In this document: one piece after another, positions 51,347 through 59,035 of the stretch
Layout of the letters: every line of letters starts with the position of its first letter
How positions within the stretch are numbered: the stretch's first letter is position 1
Source: Ereboglobus sp. PH5-10
GTDB taxonomy: Bacteria > Verrucomicrobiota > Verrucomicrobiia > Opitutales > Opitutaceae
NCBI RefSeq assembly: GCF_029504735.1
Contig: NZ_JAQFIP010000004.1
Coordinates: forward strand, 62,001-126,000
Length of the DNA: 64,000 nucleotides
Reading direction: 5' to 3'
Notes under the pieces: generated by a model
Told to the model about the DNA's origin: nothing
Database searches by the model: none
Seen by the model: the letters and a program-made list of their open reading frames with translations, nothing else
Program-made: the position numbers and the translations under genes

Positions 51347-53887
51347 ATGGAACCAATGAACAACTTCACTCCCCGCGCCACCCAGGTCCTCGCACTTGCG
51401 CGCAAGGAGGCCGACCGCTTCCAACACAACTACGTCGGCACCGAACACCTCCTCCTCGGCCTCATCAAACTCGGCCAGGGCGTCGCCGTCAGCGTGCTCC
51501 AGAAAATGGGCCTCGACCTCGAAACCGTCCGCGGCGCGGTCGAGAAACAGGTCGGCGTCGGCACCGACGGCAAAAGCGCCGGCAACATCCCCTACACGCC
51601 CCGCGTGAAAAAAGTCCTCGCGCTCGCCGGCAAGGAAGCCAAGACGCTCAACCACTCCTACGTCGGCACCGAGCATCTCCTCCTCGGCCTCCTGCGCGAA
51701 GGCGAGGGCGTCGCCGCCCGCGTCCTCAAGTCGCTCGACATCGACATCGAGCGCACCCGCAACGAAATCCTTCGCGAACTCGATCCCAACTTCACCGGTG
51801 GCGCGGGCTCCTCCGCGGGCGAAGCCGGCACACCCGAGGAAGCCGGCGCGGGCTCCCCGCAACGCCCCGGCGGCGCCCCCGAGGACAAAAAGGAAGTCAA
51901 GACACCCGCGCTCAAGGCATTCGGACGCGACCTCACCGAACTCGCCCGCAAAGGCGAGCTCGACCCCGTCGTCGGCCGCAAGAATGAAATCCGCCGCGTC
52001 ATCCAGATCCTCTGCCGCCGCACGAAAAACAATCCCGTCCTCATCGGCGAGGCAGGCGTCGGCAAAACCGCCATCGTCGAGGGTCTCGCCCTCGAAATCG
52101 CCAACGGCATTGTCCCTGAAATCCTCATGGACAAAAAGATCATCGGCCTCGACCTCGCGCTCATGGTTGCAGGCACCAAATACCGCGGCCAGTTCGAGGA
52201 ACGCATCAAGGCCGTCATGGACGAAATCCGCCGCGCCAAGAACGTCATCCTCTTCATCGACGAACTCCACACCATCGTTGGAGCCGGCGCCGCCGAGGGC
52301 GCGATGGACGCCTCCAACATCTTCAAGCCCGCCCTCTCGCGCGGCGAGCTCCAGTGCATCGGCGCCACCACGCTCAACGAATACCGCAAATACATCGAGA
52401 AGGACAGCGCTCTCGACCGCCGCTTCCAGTCCGTGAAAGTCGAGCCGCCCTCCATCGAGGATACCATCACCATCCTCAAGGGCATCCGCGGCAAATACGA
52501 GGATCACCACAAGGCCATCTTCACCGACAAATCACTCGAGGCCGCCGTCAAGCTCTCCGACCGCTACATCACCGGTCGCTTCCTCCCCGACAAGGCCATC
52601 GACGTCATGGACGAAGCCGGCTCGCGCGCCCGCATCGCCAACATGGTCCGCCCGCCCGACATCGAGGCTCTCACCAAGGAAATCGAGGAAACGTGCAAAC
52701 AAAAGGAAGCCGCCATCGCCGGCCAGCAATTCGAGGAAGCCGCCAAATTCCGCGACCAGGAAAAACAACTCCGCGCCAAGCAGGAGCAAATCCTCGCCGA
52801 CTGGAAAAAATCCCGCGACGAAAAACGCGTTGAAATCGGCGAGGACCTCATGATGCAGGTCGTCGCCGACTGGACCGGCATTCCGCTCACGCGCATGGAG
52901 AAAAAAGACAGCGAAAAACTCCTCACGCTCGAAACCGAAATTCAGAAAGTCGTCATCGGCCAGGACCCCGCCGCCAGCGCCATCGCGCGCGCACTGCGCC
53001 GCTCCCGCGCCGACCTCAAGGACCCGCGCCGCCCCATCGGCAGCTTCATGTTTGTCGGCCCCACCGGCGTCGGCAAAACCGAGACCGCCAAGCAACTCGC
53101 CGCACAAATGTTCGGCAACCAGGACGCGCTCATCCAGATCGACATGAGCGAATACATGGAAAAGCACGCCGTCTCGCGCCTCATCGGCTCGCCCCCCGGC
53201 TATGTCGGTTACGACGAGGGCGGCCAGCTCACCGAGGCCGTGCGACGCAAACCCTACGCCGTCATCCTCTTCGACGAAGTGGAAAAAGCGCACCCCGACG
53301 TGCTGCAAATCCTCCTCCAAATCCTTGAGGACGGACGCCTCACCGACGCGATGGGCCGCAGCGTGGATTTCCGAAACACCATCATCATCATGACCTCGAA
53401 CGTCGGTGCCTCGCTCCTGCAACGCCAGACCTCGATGGGCTTCGCCGCCGCCACCAGCGGCATCAGCGACCATGAGAAAATGCGCGAAAAAGTCCTTGAG
53501 GAAGCGAAGCGCGTTTTCCGTCCCGAGTTCCTGAACCGCATTTCGGACATCATCTTCTTCCGTCCGCTCAACAAGGACGACATCACGAAAATCGTGGACA
53601 TCGAAGTCGCGAAATTCGCGAAACGCCTTGTGGAGCGCAAAATCGACCTCGTCTTTGACGACGCGGCAAAACTGTTGCTCGTTGAAAAAGGCTACGATGA
53701 AAAATATGGCGCGCGCCCGCTGCGCCGCGCCGTGGAGCATTATTTGGAAGACCCGCTCGCCGAGGCGATCCTGCGAGGCGACATCAAGGACGGCGCGCCC
53801 GTGGAAATAAAACGCGACGGCGAAAAGCTAACCTTCTTCCAACCCAACGCGCCGACGACCCCGCCAGCGCCGGCGTCGTCGGAGTGA
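51347..53887 (+). CDS. clpC: ATP-dependent Clp protease ATPase subunit ClpC
   Basis: ClpC unfolds substrates for ClpP. The 846-residue protein has two N-terminal repeats ([19 protein letters not shown] and [19 protein letters not shown] with [11 protein letters not shown]), the first AAA domain ([18 protein letters not shown], Walker A), a UVR-type linker ([15 protein letters not shown]), the second AAA domain ([18 protein letters not shown]) and [20 protein letters not shown]. The C-terminal domain contains [20 protein letters not shown]. The UVR motif is the McsB/McsA-adaptor interacting part. The mcsA and mcsB genes upstream make this a McsB-regulated ClpC. ATG 51347 is followed by another ATG at 51356. 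Confidence 0.96.
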   Translation: MEPMNNFTPRATQVLALARKEADRFQHNYVGTEHLLLGLIKLGQGVAVSVLQKMGLDLETVRGAVEKQVGVGTDGKSAGNIPYTPRVKKVLALAGKEAKTLNHSYVGTEHLLLGLLREGEGVAARVLKSLDIDIERTRNEILRELDPNFTGGAGSSAGEAGTPEEAGAGSPQRPGGAPEDKKEVKTPALKAFGRDLTELARKGELDPVVGRKNEIRRVIQILCRRTKNNPVLIGEAGVGKTAIVEGLALEIANGIVPEILMDKKIIGLDLALMVAGTKYRGQFEERIKAVMDEIRRAKNVILFIDELHTIVGAGAAEGAMDASNIFKPALSRGELQCIGATTLNEYRKYIEKDSALDRRFQSVKVEPPSIEDTITILKGIRGKYEDHHKAIFTDKSLEAAVKLSDRYITGRFLPDKAIDVMDEAGSRARIANMVRPPDIEALTKEIEETCKQKEAAIAGQQFEEAAKFRDQEKQLRAKQEQILADWKKSRDEKRVEIGEDLMMQVVADWTGIPLTRMEKKDSEKLLTLETEIQKVVIGQDPAASAIARALRRSRADLKDPRRPIGSFMFVGPTGVGKTETAKQLAAQMFGNQDALIQIDMSEYMEKHAVSRLIGSPPGYVGYDEGGQLTEAVRRKPYAVILFDEVEKAHPDVLQILLQILEDGRLTDAMGRSVDFRNTIIIMTSNVGASLLQRQTSMGFAAATSGISDHEKMREKVLEEAKRVFRPEFLNRISDIIFFRPLNKDDITKIVDIEVAKFAKRLVERKIDLVFDDAAKLLLVEKGYDEKYGARPLRRAVEHYLEDPLAEAILRGDIKDGAPVEIKRDGEKLTFFQPNAPTTPPAPASSE

Positions 53888-53925
53888 GTTGGAGTAAATC
53901 GGAGTAAGAGTAAGCATGAATGATT

Positions 53926-54021
53926 AAACCCCAAAGGGGTTTCACAACTTAGCCCAGGGTCGGCGACAACGGAGCCTACCCTGGGTATTTTGTTTTTTGA
54001 TACACAACCCTGAAAGGGTTG
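53926..54021. repeat. Cluster of three palindromes after clpC
   Basis: AAACCCC/GGGGTTT (53926-53932, 53936-53942), CCCAGGGT/ACCCTGGG (53953-53960, 53978-53985) followed by TATTTTGTTTTTT, and CAACCCT/AGGGTTG (54005-54011, 54015-54021). Repeats of this composite design are known to me from planctomycete and verrucomicrobial genomes, where they give spurious ORFs. The middle stem with its T-rich tail may also end clpC transcription. Confidence 0.75.
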
Positions 54022-54060
54022 CACAACGCAGTGTAATCCAATAACCGGTTGAACTAAAAT

Positions 54061-54444
54061 ATGCGGCATATTTGGGTTTGCTTCATCGTCATCTTAGTCG
54101 GCTGCGCGCCCCAGCCGGAAAACCCTCCCTTCTTAATTGGCGAGCACGGAACGCTATTTGTATCAGATAAGAATCAGTCTGATGGCTACATGGTTGGCAT
54201 TTTCCGTGACGGCTCATGCGTAGAAATCGTATGCTCGGAGCTTGATAAGAGTTCGCCTGCAAATTGGAAAACAAGGAACATATATCACACTGGGTGGGGA
54301 CTTAACGATAAGAAGATAAAATTCGTATCATCAAAAGACGGGAAACGACATGTATTCCGCATCGAGAAAAGAAACAACGTATGGTTACTTATTGAAGATG
54401 TTCCATCTGATGGTTGGATTTTATATGAAGAGAAGGCGGAATAG
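54061..54444 (+). CDS. Small lipoprotein of unknown function, AT-rich
   Basis: The 127-residue protein has a lipoprotein signal (VCFIVILVGC, lipobox LVGC, Cys-15) followed by CAPQPENPPFLIG. The mature part is beta-rich with a Trp/Tyr-rich end (NVWLLIEDVPSDGWILY). I recognise no family. It is much more AT-rich than clpC, an acquisition or orphan sign. No obvious ribosome-binding site is present. The two small genes after it share this composition. Confidence 0.6.
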   Translation: MRHIWVCFIVILVGCAPQPENPPFLIGEHGTLFVSDKNQSDGYMVGIFRDGSCVEIVCSELDKSSPANWKTRNIYHTGWGLNDKKIKFVSSKDGKRHVFRIEKRNNVWLLIEDVPSDGWILYEEKAE

Positions 54445-54546
54445 CAAAACGGGGTCGGATCGCGCGTTGTTGATCCTGCGCCTTTCTGTCTTTTCCATCC
54501 AAGTTCTTCCTCTCGACAAATGGAGGGTTTGAGGCAGTGTTCGGGC

Positions 54547-54771
54547 ATGTCCACCGTTGTCGAAATCGAGGCCGCCATTGAGAAACTATCCGTCGATGCG
54601 CAACGTCAGCTTGCGGCGTGGCTCGACTCGAAACTCTGGCCGGAAACACCAGCCCTGCTTGACGCCATCAACGAGGCTGAACGTTCACTCGCCGACGAGG
54701 GCGGCGTTGCTGTTGAGGATGTGCGCAGCAATGTTTTCATTCAGTCCAACGCGACGGAGTCGGCGGAGTAA
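54547..54771 (+). CDS. Antitoxin-like small protein (orphan)
   Basis: The 74-residue protein begins MSTVVEIEAAIEKLSVDAQR, a helix-rich start typical of RelB/ParD-type addiction-module antitoxins, and continues ALLDAINEAERSLADEGGVA, the linker pattern of such proteins. No toxin gene follows: the next frame codes for a small membrane protein. It may be an orphan antitoxin or a different helical regulator. The start at 54547 is chosen over the 54520 TTG because the antitoxin pattern begins there. Confidence 0.5.
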   Translation: MSTVVEIEAAIEKLSVDAQRQLAAWLDSKLWPETPALLDAINEAERSLADEGGVAVEDVRSNVFIQSNATESAE

Positions 54772-54793
54772 TCTCTTTGACATAAGAAAAGCA

Positions 54794-55003
54794 ATGTCCG
54801 CGTCGCCTGACTCCCAAAAACCCAAAAAAAGATGGCCGCTTTGGGTGCGCAGATTGCTTTGGTTTGTGATACCATTCTATATTTATGGCATAGGCTCATT
54901 CATACTACCGTTCGAAACGGCGGCCCAGCAGTTGCTATATCTTATGGTTATTATTGCCGGAACGCTGATTTTGCGCCGTTACCTGAAAAAGAAAAGAGCC
55001 TAG
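54794..55003 (+). CDS. Small membrane protein of unknown function
   Basis: The 69-residue protein starts MSASPDSQKPKKRWPLWVRR and then has two hydrophobic helices (LLWFVIPFYIYGIGSFILPF; LLYLMVIIAGTLILRRYL). The basic N-terminus suggests an N-in orientation. I recognise no family. It lies 22 bases after the antitoxin-like gene, in another frame. It has the size and form of small inner-membrane proteins. Confidence 0.45.
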   Translation: MSASPDSQKPKKRWPLWVRRLLWFVIPFYIYGIGSFILPFETAAQQLLYLMVIIAGTLILRRYLKKKRA

Positions 55004-55212
55004 CCCGAAAACAGCCAATAACCCAAGGCCGAGTTTCGTTGATTTTTGGCGTGCATCCGTCCATTTCGACTTAAATCGATGCAACTCAAATCAATTCGCG
55101 TCGATTTATGTGCGCTCCTCCCCCTCTTACCCCAACCCGCATAAACATTACCATTGCCCAAATTTTTCCAAACTGTTGCATTGCAAACTCACACCCAAAA
55201 AAAACGAAACCC

Positions 55213-56406
55213 ATGAAATTACTAAAAAACTCCACGCTTCTGGCATGCGGACTGGCGCTTTGCGCAATGCCGCAAACCATCCTCGCAAAGGGCGTGACGC
55301 CCAAACCCGGCGAAAACCCGGACATCAGCTACACGGTGAGCTTTGGCGAGGAGCTCAGCAAAACACCGGCGAAGCGCACCATCACCATCCCCAACGTCGG
55401 CGAGTTCCGCGTGCTCAAGGGCGACTTCCACATCCACACCCTTTTCTCCGACGGACGCGTCTGGCCCACCCAGCGCGTGATCGAGGCCGACGGCAACGGC
55501 CTCGACGTGATCGCCATCACCGACCACATCGAATACCGTCCGTTTGTCGGCGGCGTCCCCCGCAAGAACAAGGCCGGCAAAGTCACCAACTTCCCCCTGC
55601 TCAACGGGACCGAGGACTACAACCTCTCCTACGAGATTGCCAAGGTCGAAGCCGGCAAGCGCAAGCTCCTTCTGGTGCGCGGCACCGAGATCACCAAAAG
55701 CAAAATGCCCCCCGGCCACGTCAACGCGCTCTTCGTCACCGACGTGAACAAGATCGCGGCGAAGCAGGACGACTTCCGCGAAATGTTCAAGGAGGCCGTG
55801 GCGCAAGGCGGCTTCCTGCTCTGGAACCATCCCGGCTGGGAGGCGCCCAAAAGCGGCGGCATCGAAAAGGGCGCGCCGACCACCTTCACCGACGTTCACA
55901 CGGAAATGTATGAAAAAGGCTGGATGCACGGCATCGAGGCTTTCAACGGCAAGCAGTTTTATCCCGTCGTGGCAAAATGGTGCACCGACAAAAACCTCGC
56001 CGTTTTTGCCAACAGCGACATCCACCCGCCCGAGTTCGACATGTATGGCGTGCGCAATCCCCTGCGCCCAATCACGCTGATCTTTGCCAAGGAAAAAACC
56101 CTGGAATCGGTTCGCGAGGCGTTCTTCGCCAAGCGCACCATCGGCTGGGCCGCGAACATGATTTTCGGACAGGAAAAATGGGTGCGCCAGCTCTTCGACG
56201 CCTGCGTTGAAATCAAAAAGGAAGGCGGAAACCTGATCTTTGTGAACCGCAGCAGCATCCCCGCCAAAATCAAGGTCGGCGAACAAACCGTGACACTCGA
56301 TCCGATGTCCAACGCCACCGCCCAATCCGGCGCGGCAGCCAAGACGATCACCGTGGAAAACTGGCTGGTCGGCAAATACAAGCCGCTCATCGTGCCTGTG
56401 AACTGA
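55213..56406 (+). CDS. Secreted PHP-domain phosphoesterase-like protein
   Basis: The 397-residue protein has a Sec signal peptide (residues 1-25, LACGLALCAMPQTILA). The PHP metal-binding pattern is present: DFHIHTLFSDG near residue 75, IAITDHIEYRPF, LLWNHPGW and VFANSDIHPPEFD. PHP proteins are usually cytoplasmic metal-dependent phosphoesterases; export is unusual. The substrate may be a phosphorylated exopolymer or an organophosphate. The C-terminal part (VNRSSIPAKIKVGEQTVTLD) forms a beta-sandwich-like extension. The first ATG in the frame lies far upstream in non-coding sequence; 55213 fits the signal peptide. Confidence 0.82.
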   Translation: MKLLKNSTLLACGLALCAMPQTILAKGVTPKPGENPDISYTVSFGEELSKTPAKRTITIPNVGEFRVLKGDFHIHTLFSDGRVWPTQRVIEADGNGLDVIAITDHIEYRPFVGGVPRKNKAGKVTNFPLLNGTEDYNLSYEIAKVEAGKRKLLLVRGTEITKSKMPPGHVNALFVTDVNKIAAKQDDFREMFKEAVAQGGFLLWNHPGWEAPKSGGIEKGAPTTFTDVHTEMYEKGWMHGIEAFNGKQFYPVVAKWCTDKNLAVFANSDIHPPEFDMYGVRNPLRPITLIFAKEKTLESVREAFFAKRTIGWAANMIFGQEKWVRQLFDACVEIKKEGGNLIFVNRSSIPAKIKVGEQTVTLDPMSNATAQSGAAAKTITVENWLVGKYKPLIVPVN

Positions 56407-56440
56407 TCCTGCGGCAGCATCACAATCTCACCCTCAAAAG

Positions 56441-56464
56441 GGCGGCTGAAAAGCCGCCTTTTTT
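56441..56464 (+). terminator. Rho-independent terminator of the PHP gene
   Basis: GGCGGCT (56441-56447) pairs with AGCCGCC (56452-56458) around GAAA, and six T residues follow (56459-56464). The stop codon is 35 bases earlier. Confidence 0.93.
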
Positions 56465-56490
56465 CATGCGCGCAACGCATGATGTTTCGC

Positions 56491-56718
56491 GTAGGGGCGC
56501 ACCTTGCGTGCGTCCTCGTGGTCGCCCGCTTTGTGCATACGCTCGCACACAGTCTCTCGCATAATACCAACGTCTACGAGCTTTTGGACTTTGGTAGGGC
56601 GAACCCTCCGGGTGAGCCGTTCACGGCTTCGGCTCACCCGGAGGGTTCGCCCTACCCTGAATAGTCTGAAAACATAAGGATGTTGGTATAAGAGGTCGCA
56701 TGTCAGGTGCGTCCCCAC
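56491..56718. repeat. Nested palindromic element in a gene-free gap
   Basis: Three concentric inverted pairs occur: GTAGGGGCGCACC (56491-56503) with GGTGCGTCCCCAC (56706-56718), one mismatch; ATACCAAC (56564-56571) with GTTGGTAT (56682-56689); and a perfect 26-bp pair (56593-56618 with 56631-56656) whose arm is the recF-type sequence GGTAGGGCGAACCCTCCGGG. The gap between the PHP and deoA genes holds nothing else but the PHP terminator. It looks like one palindromic element inserted into another. Confidence 0.8.
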
Positions 56719-56729
56719 GGCGCCCCCCC

Positions 56730-58055
56730 TTAAATGATTTCGGTCACCAACGCCTCCACCGCGACCGGCGCCTGCGAAAACGTGATTGCCCGCGCCACGC
56801 CTTCGTGAGCCTCCGCAAGCGCGTCCTCGTTATTCGCATGGATAACCGCGAGCGTGTCGCCCGCCGCCACGCGCTCGCCCGCTTTCACGAGTTTCGAAAT
56901 GCCAACCGCATGGTCGATCTTGTCCTCCGCGCGAACACGGCCCGCGCCCAAACGCAACGCCGCCAACGCAACACCCATTGCGTCCACACCCGCGACATAA
57001 CCGCCCGCGCCGGAACCGGCAACAACCGCCTCCTGATGTTTCGCCGACGGCAAATGCCCCGGCGGATCATCGACCACGCGCGGATCGCCATTTTGCGCGA
57101 CGATGAGCGCGCGCAGTTTTTCCAACGCCGCGCCACTCGCGATTGCGTTTTCCAATTTTGCGCGCGCCTCCCCCATCGTCTTCGCCACGCCCGCGAGCAA
57201 CAACATCTGTTCGCCAAGCGCATAAGTGACCTCCATCAAATCCGCCGGGCCGTTACCGCGCAGGCAGTCGATGCACTCCGCGATTTCGAGCGCGTTGCCC
57301 ACGGCGCGGCCAAGCGGCTGGTTCATCGCGGTGAGCAATGCGCGCGCGGGTTTGCCCAGATGGCGGCACGCGGCGACCATCGTCGTCGCGAGTTCGCGCG
57401 CGCGAGCCTTTTCCCTCATGAACGCGCCCGCGCCGAACTTCACGTCGAGCACGAGCGCGTCGATTCCCTCGGCGAGTTTTTTTGACAAAATGCTGCCCGT
57501 GATAAGCGGGATGCTTTCAACCGTGCCCGTCACATCGCGCAACGCGTAAAGTTTTTTGTCGGCGGGCGCGAGTTCGGCGGTCTGCCCGATGAGCGCGACG
57601 CCGAGCGTTTCCATTTGCGCGCGATACTCGGGCAACGTGAGCCCGACGCGAAACCCCGGAATCGACTCCAGCTTGTCGAGCGTGCCGCCCGTGTGCCCGA
57701 GACCGCGCCCGCTCATCATCGGCACCGCCACGCCGCACGCCGCGACCATCGGCGCCAGGTGGATTGAGACCTTGTCCCCCACCCCGCCGGTCGAGTGCTT
57801 GTCAACCTTGGGAAGGCGAACGCCCGGCAAATCCGCGACCGTGCCCGAGTTCATCATCGCCTCCGTGAGCGCGGCGGTCTCGTCCGTATCCATCCCGCGA
57901 ATACAAATTGCCATGAGCATCGCGCTCAACTGGTAATCGGCCCAGGAGCCGTCGGTCGCGCCGCGCACAAAAGCGCCGATCTCGTCGCGCGTGAGTTTTC
58001 GCGCGTCCCTTTTCGCGGCGATCACATGTCGGGGGGATTTGGATGAAGGGATCAT
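56730..58055 (-). CDS. deoA: Thymidine/pyrimidine-nucleoside phosphorylase
   Basis: DeoA splits thymidine or other pyrimidine nucleosides with phosphate. The 441-residue protein has the family signature DKHSTGGVGDKVSIHLAPM, GRGLGHTGGTLDKLESIPGF and VKFGAGAFMREKARARELA. The C-terminal part includes VSRAITFSQ-like segments of the usual domain. The start is ATG 58055, behind GAGGAG seven bases away, a clear ribosome-binding site; a GTG at 58070 also reads in frame. It follows the unknown exported-protein gene with only 11 bases between, so both may be in one operon. Confidence 0.93.
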   Translation of the reverse strand: MIPSSKSPRHVIAAKRDARKLTRDEIGAFVRGATDGSWADYQLSAMLMAICIRGMDTDETAALTEAMMNSGTVADLPGVRLPKVDKHSTGGVGDKVSIHLAPMVAACGVAVPMMSGRGLGHTGGTLDKLESIPGFRVGLTLPEYRAQMETLGVALIGQTAELAPADKKLYALRDVTGTVESIPLITGSILSKKLAEGIDALVLDVKFGAGAFMREKARARELATTMVAACRHLGKPARALLTAMNQPLGRAVGNALEIAECIDCLRGNGPADLMEVTYALGEQMLLLAGVAKTMGEARAKLENAIASGAALEKLRALIVAQNGDPRVVDDPPGHLPSAKHQEAVVAGSGAGGYVAGVDAMGVALAALRLGAGRVRAEDKIDHAVGISKLVKAGERVAAGDTLAVIHANNEDALAEAHEGVARAITFSQAPVAVEALVTEII

Positions 58056-58066
58056 AATCTCCTCAA

Positions 58067-58987
58067 TCACTCAGCAATAAAGAGATGCCCCGCAAAACAT
58101 CCGCGACCGGGCAACAGACCTCGTTCTAATAGCACATGCGCAATAGCATTCCGATATGCGCTATATTTTTCACCCTCCTGCCTCATATACAAATTATCCA
58201 AATCGCTCCCATGTCCTCGAAACCCATTTTTCAACGCTGAATCAGGAATATCTTTCAACACAACACGCATTGCATCAAGTATTACATCACCATAATGCGG
58301 ATTGATGTTCGCCAGTGCTTCCTGATTCGAAAAATGAAACACTTGGTCCTTGTTCGCGAGAGCCAAGTCCAACGCTTTCCGAACACCCTCATCCGAATAA
58401 GGAATATTGTTCTCCCTATGAATTGCCCCGAGCAGAAATGGCGCCTCCACACACACAACCCGAGCCTCATTTGTATTGTCATTTACGACAGTGATCAGGA
58501 CGAAATTGGGCGCTGTAGATCTATTCAAAATGGCTCGGCGAAAAAACGCATCTACTCTCGACACAAACGCCACAGGCGTCCGGCGGCTGACCCAATCAAT
58601 CAATGGATCATCCACCGACCACTCGCATGGCAGATCATTTAGTTCGTTGGATTTACCAGCATCTAATAATAGCGAAATCCTGCTGGATTTTTTCGGGATA
58701 ATTTCAACAGGCGCGACAGTCCACCTCTCGTCACGTCCATCCATGTTCGACTCACGAACCGTGCACTTGCCGAGCACTCCGCCAAGCACGACCTTTTTTT
58801 GCGACCTGGCGAAAAAACAGCGCTCGCGACTCGGCATTATCCGTCCTTCTGCCACCGATTCAATGCGCATCTCGGGAAACCCCGCCCTGTTGAAAATTTC
58901 ATCCGTGCGATCCATCTCCGGCGCGGAAAACAAACTTCCGCAAAGCTCCACTACTCCGATGCCAAACATGGCGATGAAGGTTTTCAT
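58067..58987 (-). CDS. Exported protein of unknown function upstream of deoA
   Basis: The 306-residue protein begins MKTFIAMFGIGVVELCGSLF, a plausible signal or anchor. The remainder is soluble with no domain I recognise; Trp/Asp-rich parts such as LPCEWSVDDPLIDWVSRRT are noted. Base composition is lower in GC than the neighbours, with TTA, ATA and AAT codons common. It ends 11 bases before deoA on the same strand, so it may be co-transcribed. An open frame from 59068 exists, but 58987 is the natural start. Function unknown. Confidence 0.6.
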   Translation of the reverse strand: MKTFIAMFGIGVVELCGSLFSAPEMDRTDEIFNRAGFPEMRIESVAEGRIMPSRERCFFARSQKKVVLGGVLGKCTVRESNMDGRDERWTVAPVEIIPKKSSRISLLLDAGKSNELNDLPCEWSVDDPLIDWVSRRTPVAFVSRVDAFFRRAILNRSTAPNFVLITVVNDNTNEARVVCVEAPFLLGAIHRENNIPYSDEGVRKALDLALANKDQVFHFSNQEALANINPHYGDVILDAMRVVLKDIPDSALKNGFRGHGSDLDNLYMRQEGEKYSAYRNAIAHVLLERGLLPGRGCFAGHLFIAE

Positions 58988-59035
58988 GACTGCGCACGCT
59001 ACACCTCTGCATTGGCGAGTCAACACGCCACACCC

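Noticed and set aside
53740-54069. 109-residue minus-strand open frame after clpC
   Set aside because: It reads through the palindrome cluster; this kind of peptide is a repeat artefact.
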